In this document: positions 33,277 through 42,687 of the stretch, piece by piece
How the letters are laid out: each line of letters opens with the position of its first letter
How positions within the stretch are numbered: position 1 is the stretch's first letter
NCBI GenBank assembly: GCA_002951995.1
Contig: CP019797.1
Span: 1,162,501-1,226,500, forward strand
DNA: 64,000 nucleotides
DNA from: Stenotrophomonas acidaminiphila
GTDB lineage: Bacteria; Pseudomonadota; Gammaproteobacteria; Xanthomonadales; Xanthomonadaceae
Reading direction: 5' to 3'
Notes under the pieces: model-generated
What the model was told of the DNA's origin: nothing
The model's database searches: none
Seen by the model: only the letters and a program-made list of their open reading frames with translations
Position numbers and translations under genes: made by a program

Positions 33277-33795
33277 ATGCAAGCAAAGGCTGTCAAACCC
33301 AACGCATTGATCTGGCTGCTGGTGTCGGCAGCGGTCATCGGCCTGGACCAGTGGAGCAAGGCCTGGGTGCTGGCCAGCCTGCCCGAATTCACGCCGGTGC
33401 CGGTGATCGAAGGCTTCTGGAACTGGTACCGCACCTACAACACCGGCGCGGCATTCAGCTTCCTCAGCGACGCCGGCGGCTGGCAGCTGTGGTTCTTCAC
33501 CGCGCTGGCGGTGGCCATCAGTGGCCTGATGGCGTTCTGGCTGTCGCGCACCGCGCGCGGCAACTGGCGCGCGGCGCTGCCGTACGCGCTGGTGATCGGC
33601 GGTGCCATCGGCAACGTCATCGACCGCCAGCTCCACGGCCACGTGGTGGACTTCATCCAGTGGTATGTCGGCGACCACTACTGGCCGTCGTTCAACATCG
33701 CCGATTCGGCGATCGTGGCCGGCGCCATCGGCATCGCCCTGTCCGGGCTGTTCGACGGGAAGAAGCGCGAACAGGGCGCCGGGAGCGGGCAATGA
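33277..33795 (+). CDS. lspA: Lipoprotein signal peptidase (signal peptidase II)
   Basis: A 172-residue membrane aspartyl protease that removes signal peptides from prolipoproteins after lipidation. Four membrane helices are visible (~10-28, 68-88, 100-118 and 142-160). The catalytic aspartates are Asp116 in [10 protein letters not shown] and Asp143 in FNIADSAI, with NTGAAFS as the third conserved block. The start chosen is ATG 33277; ATG 33232 has a better GGAGG ribosome site and would add 15 residues ([10 protein letters not shown]...), so it cannot be excluded. It follows ileS as in most Proteobacteria. Confidence 0.95.
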   Translation: MQAKAVKPNALIWLLVSAAVIGLDQWSKAWVLASLPEFTPVPVIEGFWNWYRTYNTGAAFSFLSDAGGWQLWFFTALAVAISGLMAFWLSRTARGNWRAALPYALVIGGAIGNVIDRQLHGHVVDFIQWYVGDHYWPSFNIADSAIVAGAIGIALSGLFDGKKREQGAGSGQ

Positions 33796-33854
33796 CGCGG
33801 CGCGGTTTCGCTCCGGTTCCCCTTGTTTCCCGTTGCCGCCGTTAGAATCGCCGC

Positions 33855-34805
33855 ATGGACGTATTGCTTGCCAACCCCCGCGGCTTCTGCGCCGGCGTCG
33901 ACCGCGCCATCGAGATCGTCAAGCGCGCGATCGAGACGCTGGGCGCCCCCATCTACGTGCGTCACGAAGTCGTGCACAACCGCTTCGTGGTCGACGACCT
34001 GAAGCAGCGCGGCGCGATCTTCGTCGAGGAGCTGCACGAGGTGCCGGACGGCAACACGGTGATCTTCAGTGCGCACGGCGTGTCGCAGGCGGTGCGCGAC
34101 GAGGCCGACCGGCGCGGGCTCAAGGTGTTCGACGCGACCTGCCCGCTGGTGACCAAGGTGCATTTCGAGGTCGCGCGGCATTGCCGCGCCGGCCGCGACG
34201 TGGTGCTGATCGGCCACGAGGGCCATCCCGAAGTCGAGGGCACGATGGGGCAGTGGCGCAATGAAGCCGGGGCCGGTGCGATCTACCTGGTCGAAGACGA
34301 GGACGACGTGGCCGCGCTGGTCGTTGGCCAGCCCGAGAACCTTGCCTACACCACCCAGACCACGCTGTCGGTGGACGACACCCGCAGCGTGATCGCCGCG
34401 CTGCGGGCCAAGTTCCCCGCCATCCAGGGGCCGAAGAACGACGACATCTGCTACGCCACGCAGAACCGCCAGGACGCGGTGCGCGAACTGGCGCAGCAGT
34501 GCGACCTGGTGCTGGTGGTCGGTTCGCCGAACAGTTCCAACTCCAACCGCCTGGCCGAACTGGCCCGCCGCGAGGGCGTGGAGTCGTACCTGATCGATGG
34601 CGCGCACGAGATCGACCCGCAGTGGGTGGCCGGCAAGCAGCGCATCGGCCTGACCGCCGGCGCCTCGGCGCCGCAGGTGCTGGTCGATGGCGTGATCGAG
34701 CGCCTGCGCGAACTCGGTGCCGGCGGCGTCGCCGAGCTGGCCGGCGAGCCGGAGTCGATGGTGTTCGCGCTGCCCAAGGAACTGCGCCTGCGCCTGGTCG
34801 ATTGA
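33855..34805 (+). CDS. ispH: 4-hydroxy-3-methylbut-2-enyl diphosphate reductase IspH (LytB)
   Basis: A 316-residue 4Fe-4S enzyme making IPP and DMAPP in the last step of the MEP isoprenoid pathway. The three cluster cysteines are Cys12 ([11 protein letters not shown]), Cys96 ([11 protein letters not shown]) and Cys199 ([10 protein letters not shown]). The substrate-binding histidines lie in RHEVVHN and [11 protein letters not shown], and SSNSNRL is present. Length is normal. It closes the murJ-ribF-ileS-lspA-ispH group; a tRNA gene follows 36 bases later. Confidence 0.97.
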   Translation: MDVLLANPRGFCAGVDRAIEIVKRAIETLGAPIYVRHEVVHNRFVVDDLKQRGAIFVEELHEVPDGNTVIFSAHGVSQAVRDEADRRGLKVFDATCPLVTKVHFEVARHCRAGRDVVLIGHEGHPEVEGTMGQWRNEAGAGAIYLVEDEDDVAALVVGQPENLAYTTQTTLSVDDTRSVIAALRAKFPAIQGPKNDDICYATQNRQDAVRELAQQCDLVLVVGSPNSSNSNRLAELARREGVESYLIDGAHEIDPQWVAGKQRIGLTAGASAPQVLVDGVIERLRELGAGGVAELAGEPESMVFALPKELRLRLVD

Positions 34806-34841
34806 CCACATCGCCGGCCAGCCCCTACAATTCGCGGCTCC

Positions 34842-34917
34842 GCCGGAATAGCTCAGTTGGTAGAGCGGCGCATTCGTAATGCGTAGGTCGCAGGTTCGAC
34901 TCCTGTTTCCGGCACCA
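34842..34917 (+). tRNA. tRNA-Thr (CGT)
   Basis: 76 bases including an encoded CCA. The acceptor stem GCCGGAA/TTCCGGC is perfect over 7 bp, with discriminator A. The D arm is AGCTCAGTTGGTAGAGC. The anticodon loop is TTCGTAA, with anticodon CGT, flanked by GCGCA and TGCGT. The T arm is CAGGTTCGACTCCTG. It closely resembles E. coli tRNA-Thr(CGU). Confidence 0.97.
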
Positions 34918-34929
34918 GCATCGAACCAG

Positions 34930-34956
34930 AGGCCAGGCGTCCGCGCCTGGCCTTTT
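34930..34956 (+). terminator. Rho-independent terminator after tRNA-Thr
   Basis: Hairpin AGGCCAGGCG ... CGCCTGGCCT followed by TTTGTTTT, 13 bases after the tRNA CCA end. Confidence 0.85.
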
Positions 34957-34985
34957 GTTTTGCCGCGCATGCCGGCCAGTGGCGG

Positions 34986-37748
34986 TCAGTGGAACTGCAG
35001 GGTGAGCTGGAAATAGCGCCCCAGCGGATCGTCCAGGCCGGCGGACAGGCCGCCGTTGCCGGGCAGGTAGTTCACCGGCTGGGTGTCGAGCAGGTTGAGG
35101 ACGTCCAGCGCCGCGGTCATGCGCGTGCCGATGCGGCGATCCAGGTGCAGGTTCCAGCGCAGCTGCGCCGGGTTGCTGCACTGGTCGTTGCCGCGCTGCG
35201 CCGCCGGGCAGCTGCCTGCGGCCGGCCAGGCGCGGGTGCTGCCGGCATAGCGCGCATGCAGCGCACTGCCCCAGCGCGCGCCCTGCCAGTGCAGCGAGGC
35301 ATTGGCCGCCGTGCCCGGGGTGGCGTGGCCACGCAGGTCGATCCAGCGGTTGCCGGCGCGCTCGCGACGGCGCAGCGTCTGCTGGTGGACCGCGTCCAGC
35401 GACAGTCGCCACTGGCCGGCGGCGGAGCTGCGCAGGTAGTCGCCGTGCAGCACCCAGTTGCGCGACACGGTGCGCCCGATGTTGTCGAAATACAGGCGCA
35501 GCGACTGCAACCGGCCGCGCTCGTCGAGCAGCCAGGTATCCGCGTTCCAGCCGGCATCGGCCGGGCGCAGCGCCAGGATCTCGTTGCGCAGTTCGACGCG
35601 GTTGTGGGTGAGCGACAGGCTGAGTGCGGGCGTTGGGCTCCAGATGGCGCCCAGGCTCTGGTTGCGCGAGGTTTCGGCGCGCACGCCGGTGTTTTCCACC
35701 ACCTGCACGTCCACCAGGCAGGCGCCATCGACGGGGTGCGCGCAGGCTGGCAGCGTGGGCGACCACGGCACGGCTTCGGCGCCGAAGTAGCCCGGTGGGC
35801 GGCGTCGTTCGAACAGGCTCGGCGCGCGGTAGCCGCGGCCGCCCGAGAACAGCAGCGACCACGCCGGCGAGGGGTTCCAGCGCAGCCCGGCGCGCGGCGA
35901 GAACGAGAATTCGCCGGCGTCGTGGTCCAGCCGTGCGGCCAGGTCCAGGCGCAGTGGCTCGGCCAGCGGCAGGCCCAGTTCGACGTAGCCGGCGTTGCTC
36001 TGGCTGGAAAGGCGCCGGCGGTCGGTGGGCAGGCCCAGCGCCAGTTCGCCGTCCTCGAGCAGCCGGTCCGGGCGCGAGGTCCAGGTTTCGTGCCGCAGGT
36101 CGATGCCCGTCGCCAGTTGCGCGGTACCGCCTGCCAGCGTGCCCAGGGCGTGGCGCACGCCCCACCACGCCAGCCACTGGTCGGTGCGGCCGCGGTTGCG
36201 GCTGCGCGGGAACAACTGCGCGCGCAGTGCCGGGTCCAGCGCGGTGAAGCCCGGGATGTAGCCGTCCGCCACGGCATCGAACAACCGCGCGGTGCGCACC
36301 GCGCCCTCGGTCGAGAGCGTGGTTTCGCTGCGCTGCCGGCCCAGCCCGGCTTCCCAGCCGCCATCGCCGCGGTCGCGGCCGATGCCGGCGGCAAGGTCCA
36401 GTTCGAGGCTGCGGACCGCCGGGCGCACGCTGCCGCCTTCCTGGAACACATGGTTGATCAGGCTGCCGTCGGCCAGGCGCAGCGCCGCCGCCGTCGGCCC
36501 CAGTTCGTAGCGCTGGCGGGCAAGGCTGGCGCGCAGTTCGGCATGGGCGTGCAGGCCGTTGCCCGCGTCGTGCCGCCAATGGCCGTAGGCGGCGGCGGTG
36601 GAGGCGGCGGGCTGCAGCGAGCGCGGGCGCGAACTGTCGTACCAGCAGCCGCTGTCCTCGCGCATGCCCGACGGGCACAGGTAGGCCGGCAGGTAATACC
36701 CGTCGCGGGTCAGCAGGCCGATCGGATAGCGCTGCCGTTCGCGGTGCCAGCCACGGCGGTCGCCGGCGACATGGTCGGCCCGTTGCAGGTCGATGCCGAG
36801 GAACCAGTCATCGCCGGCAGCGCCATTGCCGGTGGCGGCCTGCACCCGGTACTGGGCGCCGTCGCCCTGGTTGCTGGTGCCGGTCTGCAGCATGGCCTCC
36901 GGGCCATCGGCGTGGTCGCGCAGCACGATGTTGACCACGCCGGCCATGGCATCGGCGCCGTAGATGGCCGAGGCGCCGCCGCGCACCAGTTCGATGCGTT
37001 CGACGAAGCTCAGCGGCAGGCCGCCCAGGTCGGTGAGGGCGCCCTGCTGCAGCGACACCATGGGGTAGCGCGGCAGGCGCCTGCCGTTGACCAGGAACAG
37101 GGTGGCGCGCGGCCCCATCCCGTCCAGGCTGGTGGCCGCCGCGGCGCCGCCGGGCAGGTAGGGCGAATCGCCATCGCGCGCGCCCTCCACCGGCGGCCGC
37201 CCGTTCATGCCGGGCAGGTGGCGCAGCAGGTCGAACAGCGAGCCGTAGCCACTGCGTCGAATGTCGTCGCGCTCGATCACCTCCACGTTCATCGTGGTCT
37301 GCAGCGAGGTGCGCGGCAGGCGGCTGCCGGTGACGTGCAGCGGCGCCAGCTCGACCTCCGGCGCCGTCACCACTGGCGCGGCCACCGCCGCAGGCGCAGC
37401 GGTGGGTTTGCGGACGGGGCGGCGCGCTGCCTGCTGGCGGCGTACGGTGAAGATGCCCGCCGGCGAGCGCGCCAGCCTGACCGGCAGTCCCTGCAGCAGG
37501 TGTTCCAGTGCGGCCACCGGCGGCAGCGTGCCCTCGACGCCGGCGCTGTCCAGGCCGGCCAGTTCGCGGGCGTCGAACAGCAGCGGGGTGTCGCCCTGTC
37601 GCGACCATTCGCGCAGGGCCTGCACCAATGGACCGCGCGCGACCCGGTACTCCACCTTCTCGCCCGCCGGCGCGGCCATGGCCGGCGACACGGCCAGCAG
37701 CGCCAGGCACAACAGGGTCGGGCGCAGACGGTCGATCAGCGTACCCAT
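34986..37748 (-). CDS. TonB-dependent receptor with N-terminal STN signalling domain
   Basis: A 920-residue outer-membrane transporter of the FecA-like transducer class. A signal peptide ends near AMAAPA (residue ~27). The STN domain (~30-102, VEYRVARGPLVQALREWS to GIFTVRR) passes a signal to FecR. A proline/alanine-rich linker leads to the plug domain (VEVIERDDIRRSGYGSLFDLL, RIELVRGGASAIYGADAMAGVVNI), then the 22-strand barrel ending in LGRYFQLTLQFH with the terminal aromatic-x-His. It follows fecR by 8 bases, making a sigma / anti-sigma / receptor unit. The imported substrate (siderophore, haem or glycan) cannot be read from the sequence. Confidence 0.92.
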   Translation of the reverse strand: MGTLIDRLRPTLLCLALLAVSPAMAAPAGEKVEYRVARGPLVQALREWSRQGDTPLLFDARELAGLDSAGVEGTLPPVAALEHLLQGLPVRLARSPAGIFTVRRQQAARRPVRKPTAAPAAVAAPVVTAPEVELAPLHVTGSRLPRTSLQTTMNVEVIERDDIRRSGYGSLFDLLRHLPGMNGRPPVEGARDGDSPYLPGGAAAATSLDGMGPRATLFLVNGRRLPRYPMVSLQQGALTDLGGLPLSFVERIELVRGGASAIYGADAMAGVVNIVLRDHADGPEAMLQTGTSNQGDGAQYRVQAATGNGAAGDDWFLGIDLQRADHVAGDRRGWHRERQRYPIGLLTRDGYYLPAYLCPSGMREDSGCWYDSSRPRSLQPAASTAAAYGHWRHDAGNGLHAHAELRASLARQRYELGPTAAALRLADGSLINHVFQEGGSVRPAVRSLELDLAAGIGRDRGDGGWEAGLGRQRSETTLSTEGAVRTARLFDAVADGYIPGFTALDPALRAQLFPRSRNRGRTDQWLAWWGVRHALGTLAGGTAQLATGIDLRHETWTSRPDRLLEDGELALGLPTDRRRLSSQSNAGYVELGLPLAEPLRLDLAARLDHDAGEFSFSPRAGLRWNPSPAWSLLFSGGRGYRAPSLFERRRPPGYFGAEAVPWSPTLPACAHPVDGACLVDVQVVENTGVRAETSRNQSLGAIWSPTPALSLSLTHNRVELRNEILALRPADAGWNADTWLLDERGRLQSLRLYFDNIGRTVSRNWVLHGDYLRSSAAGQWRLSLDAVHQQTLRRRERAGNRWIDLRGHATPGTAANASLHWQGARWGSALHARYAGSTRAWPAAGSCPAAQRGNDQCSNPAQLRWNLHLDRRIGTRMTAALDVLNLLDTQPVNYLPGNGGLSAGLDDPLGRYFQLTLQFH

Positions 37749-37756
37749 TGCGCGGT

Positions 37757-38734
37757 TCAGCGCTCGCCGCGCAGCTCGAGCGCACCGTCGGCGCGCGCGC
37801 GCGCGGTGACCGACCAGCCCAGTTCCAGCGCGGACAGCAGCGCGGCCTGGTCGCCGGCGGCGAAGCTGCCGCTCACGGCCAGCGGCGCCAGTGCCGGATC
37901 GCCAATGACAAGTGGCGTGGTGGTGTAGCGGTTCATCCGCGCGATCACCACCGGCAACGGCGTGGCGTCGAACAGCAGCCGGCCCTGCGGCCAGGCCTCG
38001 GCCTGTGGCTGCACAAGCGCGCGGGCCGGCTCGATCCGGCCCGAGCGCAGCACCCGCAGCTGCTGCCCCGGGCGCAGCGCTGCGTGCATGCCCTGGGTGC
38101 CGTGGCTGTCGACCTCCAGCGCGCCGTCGAGCAGGGCGATGTCGATGCGTCCATCGTCCAGCAGCTCGACCTGGAAGGTGGTGCCGATATCGCGCAGCAC
38201 GCTGTTGCCCGCCTGCACCCGCATCGGTCGGGACGACGCCGCCACCTGCAGTTGCATCCGGCCCTGCTGCAGTTCGATGCCGCGCCTGCGCCAGCCGAAC
38301 CGGGCGGTCAGGGTGGTGCGGGCATCGAGCACCACGACGCTGCCGTCGCCGAGCACCTGGCGTTGCGGGGCCAGGCCGCTGTTGACGTAGGTGTGCGGGG
38401 TGGGGCTGCCGTCGGTGGCCAGTACCCAGGCGGTTCCCACCGCCAGGCACAGCGCCGCGGCCGCGGCCAGCCCGAACAGCGGGCGCCGGTAGAGAGGGCG
38501 CCGGACCACGGCGCGCGCGCCGGCGCGCAGCCAGGGGTCATCGCGCAGCGTGGCCGCGCGCGCGTGCAGCCGTTCGGCCTCGGCCCAGGCGTGTACGCGC
38601 GCCGGATCGGCCGCCAGCCACTCCTCGAACGCCGCGCGTTCGGCGCGCGTGCAGTCGGCGGCATCCAGCCGTGCCACCCAGGCCGCGGCGCGCGCGAACA
38701 GCGCGTCGCCGGCCGCTGCATCGCGCCCGCTCAT
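37757..38734 (-). CDS. FecR-family anti-sigma factor
   Basis: A 325-residue single-pass membrane protein. The cytoplasmic DUF4880-like domain (residues ~10-75: WVARLDAADCTRAERAAFEEW, read in parts, and VHAWAEAERLHARA) binds the sigma factor. One membrane helix lies at ~90-108 (LAAAAALCLAVGTAWVL). The periplasmic FecR domain has RQVLGDGSVVVLDARTTL and GIELQQGRMQLQV. A C-terminal STN-like piece (ATPLPVVIARMNRYTTTPLVI, read in parts) would meet the receptor. The ATG start overlaps the sigma-factor stop (ATGA), so the two proteins are made in concert. Confidence 0.92.
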   Translation of the reverse strand: MSGRDAAAGDALFARAAAWVARLDAADCTRAERAAFEEWLAADPARVHAWAEAERLHARAATLRDDPWLRAGARAVVRRPLYRRPLFGLAAAAALCLAVGTAWVLATDGSPTPHTYVNSGLAPQRQVLGDGSVVVLDARTTLTARFGWRRRGIELQQGRMQLQVAASSRPMRVQAGNSVLRDIGTTFQVELLDDGRIDIALLDGALEVDSHGTQGMHAALRPGQQLRVLRSGRIEPARALVQPQAEAWPQGRLLFDATPLPVVIARMNRYTTTPLVIGDPALAPLAVSGSFAAGDQAALLSALELGWSVTARARADGALELRGER

Positions 38735-39390
38735 TCATCCCCGCCCATGCCGAACGCGTCGGCACCCAGTTCCCGGCGCAGCCCCTGCAGGGCCCGCGCG
38801 ACATGCTTTTCCACGGTCTTGGCGGTGATGCCGCGGTGGCGGGCGATCTGGCTGTAGCTCATGCCGGTGATGCGGTTGAGCAGGTAGACCTCGCGGCAGC
38901 GCTCGGGCAGTTTCAGCAGCGCCTGGCGCAGCGCATTGAGCATCTGCCCGGATTCGGCCTGGCGCAGCGGCCCCGGCGTGGCGAACGGCGCCTCGGTCGG
39001 CAGGTCCTGTTCGGCCAGTGGCAGGTGTGGCGCGGCGAGCGGCGAGCGGCCACGGTCGGCCAGGCGGTTGCGCGCGATCCGGTACAGCAGCAGCTTCAAC
39101 TCCGTGTGTGGATGCCCGCGGTAACGGATCAGCCGCTCCATGCAGTCCTGCACGATGTCCTCGGCGTCTTCCTCGCCGGCGCCGCGCGCGCGCAGGAAGG
39201 CGCGCAGCGGCTCGCGCTGTTCGCGCAGGAACAGCGCGAAGCCATCGCCGGCGGGGGCGGCGCCATCGACCGGGGCACGGGAAGCGGACAGTCGGGGGGA
39301 TCCGATGCGGAAGATGGCGGAGAGTGTACGCAGCACGGCGCCGGTGGGCAGCCCCGGGGGAATTCCGGGCGCCTTGATGAATGTGTTCAT
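38731..39390 (-). CDS. ECF sigma factor, FecI type
   Basis: A 219-residue extracytoplasmic-function sigma factor. Region 2 has LRAFLRARGAGEEDAEDIVQ and MERLIRY. Region 4 has LPERCREVYLLNRITGMSYS and QIARHRGITAKTVEKHVARAL, the helix-turn-helix that reads the -35 element. An ~50-residue N-terminal extension precedes region 2; starts further in are possible, but ATG 39388-39390 is the first clear one after a frame with no good alternative. It is cotranscribed with fecR and the receptor, and divergent from the ClpP-like autotransporter, which is a candidate target. Confidence 0.92.
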   Translation of the reverse strand: MNTFIKAPGIPPGLPTGAVLRTLSAIFRIGSPRLSASRAPVDGAAPAGDGFALFLREQREPLRAFLRARGAGEEDAEDIVQDCMERLIRYRGHPHTELKLLLYRIARNRLADRGRSPLAAPHLPLAEQDLPTEAPFATPGPLRQAESGQMLNALRQALLKLPERCREVYLLNRITGMSYSQIARHRGITAKTVEKHVARALQGLRRELGADAFGMGGDE

Positions 39391-39502
39391 GTCCGGCGGA
39401 CCGGGCGACTGGGGGTGATGGGTGCCTCGTCGCGTTCTGCTGGGGTCCCGCAGGCGCGGGATGAGCGGGAATACCGCTGCAACCATGGAGAGAGAAGTGC
39501 GA

Positions 39503-42409
39503 ATGAAACGATCGGTATTGAGTATGGCGCTGTCCGGACTGCTGGCCACCGCCGCTGTCGGTGTGGCCGGCGACGCGAGCGCGATGACGGTCCACGTCAA
39601 CGGTGACCGCATCTTCCTGAGCGGCGACGTCACCCTGGCCGACATCGTGGCGCTGCCGGCGATGCTGGCCAAGGCCGAGGCCGAAGGGCGGCCGTTCCGC
39701 GAGGTGGTGCTGCGCACGTCCAACGGCGGCGCGCTGATCAGCGGCGAATGGCTGCAGGCGGTGATCCGCACCGCCGGCCTGAACACCATCGTTTCCGGCC
39801 GCTGCATCTCTTCCTGCTCGATCATGCAGTCCGGTGGCGTCGAGCGTTACATGGCCGGCGACCTGCCGACCGAAGTGGACTCGGTGCAGATCCACGCCGC
39901 CAGCTCCGGCGGCCGCGTGACCTACGGCCCGTCGCCGCGCATGTTCGGCATCTACACCGGCAACTACGGCGGCGGCATGGACGAGGGGCTGCTGTACAAG
40001 GCGCTGTTCGAGGTGACCCAGCCCAACGGTCTGCTGGTGTTCGCCGACCCGGCGCGCACCAACGGCGACTCGGTCAGCTTCGATCCGGACGGTACCGGCC
40101 GCGCGGAAGAGACCTTCCCCGGCCAGGACATGTTCAACAACAACATCATGACCTCGGCCGACTACCGCAACCCGGGCGACACCCTGCGGGTGACGTCCAA
40201 CGTGACCGGCGACATCAATCCCGGCTACCTGCGTACCGGCCGGCTGCTGCAGGCGCTGGTGGACGACGATTTCGCCCGCTGGACCGACGCCGATTACGGC
40301 ACCACCTACATCAACCTGGCCGTCACGCTCTACAACCTGGCGCAGAACGGCCCCAACGGCATCGGCCAGTTCTCGCTCCAGGATTACCTGAGCGATCCGG
40401 GGATCCAGGCGCTGCTGGGCTCCAAGCTGCGGCTTGACCAGCTCGATGCCTCGGCCCTGGCCGACTCGGCCGGTGTGATCAGCATCGGCAACGGTGCGGT
40501 ATGGCGGACCGCGGCCACCACCGGCGCCGACCTGATGCGCGTGGAGAACGGCACGATCGCACTGGAGGGCGGTGCCCTGCGCACCACCGAGCTGCGCGTG
40601 CAGCGCGCCGGCGCGCTGGTCGGCCATGGCGACATCGGCTCGGCGACCATCGACTCGGACGCCATGCTCGGCATCACCGGGCCGTCGTGGCGCGAGGACG
40701 GCTTCAGCCGCGTGGTCGTCAATGGCCTGCTGATGCCGCGTGGCGGCGACCTCACCACCCATGGCTACGTCAACATCCAGCCGGGCTCGCTGGTGGCCTT
40801 CGACGTGACCGAGGCCGGCGGCGCGGCCGCGGGCCGCCTGCGCGTGGGCGGGTTCTTCGACGGTGGCATGAACGAGGGCGCGCTGGTCGTGGCGCCGGGC
40901 GCACAGCTGGCGCTGAACGTGGCCGAGGGCTTCTATGGCGCCGACTACACCCGCGAGCTGATCGACGGCCCGATCTACATGGCCGGGGCCTACAAGGGCT
41001 TCCAGCAGGTCGCGCGCCTGGGCGATGACGCCTACAGCGCCAGCATCGTCGACGGCGAGGTGTTCCGCCCGCGCGCCAACTCGCTGCTGAGCTTCAACGT
41101 GCACCAGAGCGCCGATGGCCTGTGGCTGACCGCCAACACCGGCTTCGAGCAGACCGGGTTGTTCGCCAACACCCAGTCCGGCGATGGCCTGGGCCGCGCG
41201 CTGGCCGCGGCCGCCAACAGCGGTCGCGCCGGCATGAAGCCGCTGCTGGGCGCGCTGCAGTTCTCCGACCGCGACGTGATCCGGCAGCAGGCCGGTGCGC
41301 TGCGCGGCGACGCGCACGCCACCCTGCAGCTGGCCGACGCCGCGCTGGTCGACAGCATCGGCAACGTCATCCAGCGCCACCAGTTCGACATGCGCAGCAA
41401 CGGTGGCGATGCCGATGGCCTGGCCGCGCGTGCGGCGCAGGCGGCGTCGGCGCAGCCGGGCATGGGCAGCAGCAGCCTGTTCAGCCAGCTGGCCATGCAC
41501 CTGGTCGAGCCGGCCGCCAATGGCGAAGGCGAGGGTGGCATGCAGAGCGGCGACAACCGCCGTGGCGTCGGCATCTGGGGCCGCGGCTTCAGCACCCAGG
41601 GCCGGATCAAGGCGCAGGGCGACGTTGCCGGGATGAAGCAGAACATCGGCGGCATCGTGGTCGGCGCCGACACCCGGGTGGCCGACGACAAGGTGGCGCT
41701 GGGCGTGAGCGTGGCCGCGGCCGACATGTCGGCCAAGGGCCGCGATGGTTCGGATTTCCACGGCGACGTGCGTGCCCTGGACATCGGCGGCTACCTGGAC
41801 GCGGCCTATGCCAAGGGCTACGTGACCGCCTCGGTGCGCTATACCGACCTGCGCCACGACACCCGTCGCGGCATTGCCGGCATCGCCGGCCTGGACGCCC
41901 CGCTGCGCGCCAAGTACGACAGCGACGCGCTGTCGGCGCGCGTGGAGCACGGGCTGTCGTTCACCACCGCCGGCGGCACCGTGGTGCAGCCGCTGCTGCC
42001 GGTGGTCGACTACACCCGCCTGTCCAACGCCCGCTTCAACGAAGGCCAGGCCGTGGGCGCGCTGAGCGGCCGCAGCGGCAGCCTGGAGAGCCTGCGCGTC
42101 GGCGCCGGCCTGCAGCTGTTCAAGAGCTTCCACGGCAGCAACGGCGAGCGCATCACCCCGCACGCGCGGGTGCTGTGGCAGCAGGAGCTGGGCGATTCGC
42201 AGGCCCGCTTCACCTCCGCCTTCGCCGCGGCGCCGGACCTGACCTTCGGTGCGGCCAGCCAGGCCGTGGGCGAGCAGCTGCTGTCGTGGAACCTGGGCGT
42301 CAGCAGCCGCGCCAGCGAACGCCTGTCGGTGATGTTCGACTACGTCGGCGAGCGCCGCGACGGCCAGACCGTGAACGGCGTCATGCTGGGCGTCGGCTAC
42401 CGCTTCTGA
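39503..42409 (+). CDS. Autotransporter with an N-terminal ClpP/COG3904-like domain
   Basis: A 968-residue type Va autotransporter. The signal peptide ends at ASA (residue 27). Residues ~28-170 resemble periplasmic ClpP-like proteins (COG3904): REVVLRTSNGGALISGEWL, then IRTAGLNTIVSGRCISSCSI with candidate nucleophile Ser106 or Ser103/104 and a Cys101-Cys105 pair, GGVERY, and QIHAASSGG with His131. A beta-repeat passenger follows to ~residue 640. The autotransporter barrel (~680-968, RRGVGIWGRGFS to GVMLGVGYRF) ends in Phe. ATG 39503 follows GAGAGAAG. It is divergent from the FecI-type sigma gene by 112 bp. Protease activity is inferred from resemblance only. Confidence 0.85.
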   Translation: MKRSVLSMALSGLLATAAVGVAGDASAMTVHVNGDRIFLSGDVTLADIVALPAMLAKAEAEGRPFREVVLRTSNGGALISGEWLQAVIRTAGLNTIVSGRCISSCSIMQSGGVERYMAGDLPTEVDSVQIHAASSGGRVTYGPSPRMFGIYTGNYGGGMDEGLLYKALFEVTQPNGLLVFADPARTNGDSVSFDPDGTGRAEETFPGQDMFNNNIMTSADYRNPGDTLRVTSNVTGDINPGYLRTGRLLQALVDDDFARWTDADYGTTYINLAVTLYNLAQNGPNGIGQFSLQDYLSDPGIQALLGSKLRLDQLDASALADSAGVISIGNGAVWRTAATTGADLMRVENGTIALEGGALRTTELRVQRAGALVGHGDIGSATIDSDAMLGITGPSWREDGFSRVVVNGLLMPRGGDLTTHGYVNIQPGSLVAFDVTEAGGAAAGRLRVGGFFDGGMNEGALVVAPGAQLALNVAEGFYGADYTRELIDGPIYMAGAYKGFQQVARLGDDAYSASIVDGEVFRPRANSLLSFNVHQSADGLWLTANTGFEQTGLFANTQSGDGLGRALAAAANSGRAGMKPLLGALQFSDRDVIRQQAGALRGDAHATLQLADAALVDSIGNVIQRHQFDMRSNGGDADGLAARAAQAASAQPGMGSSSLFSQLAMHLVEPAANGEGEGGMQSGDNRRGVGIWGRGFSTQGRIKAQGDVAGMKQNIGGIVVGADTRVADDKVALGVSVAAADMSAKGRDGSDFHGDVRALDIGGYLDAAYAKGYVTASVRYTDLRHDTRRGIAGIAGLDAPLRAKYDSDALSARVEHGLSFTTAGGTVVQPLLPVVDYTRLSNARFNEGQAVGALSGRSGSLESLRVGAGLQLFKSFHGSNGERITPHARVLWQQELGDSQARFTSAFAAAPDLTFGAASQAVGEQLLSWNLGVSSRASERLSVMFDYVGERRDGQTVNGVMLGVGYRF

Positions 42410-42421
42410 CCCTGCAAGCCC

Positions 42422-42447
42422 CCCGGTGGCCGGCGCCGGCCACCGGG
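42422..42447. terminator. Perfect 26-bp palindrome after the autotransporter, probable terminator
   Basis: CCCGGTGGCCGGC (42422-42434) and its exact complement GCCGGCCACCGGG (42435-42447) form a strong hairpin 12 bases after the autotransporter stop. There is no T run, so termination may be weak or Rho-assisted. Confidence 0.6.
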
Positions 42448-42687
42448 AGGCGGCATGAATCCGCGCCCTGCGCGCGGGTGCGACAACATGTCGCATGCTG
42501 AATCGGGCTCCAGCTGCGCTGGATCATTGTCAATGCCTTTCTAAAGTGATGGGCGAAGCCTAGAATTGCCGCGCTGAATCCGGCAGTCCCGTATACGTTT
42601 TCCCCGGTGGTCCTTCACCGGGTGGTCGTTTCGCGCAAGCGTGCAAGGGAGTGCCGGACCAGGCCCCCCTCGCAATTGGATCGACCG

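Noticed and set aside
38735..42496. A >1200-residue minus-strand open frame across the autotransporter
   Set aside because: It is a shadow of the autotransporter and sigma-factor genes, with low-complexity composition and no domain.
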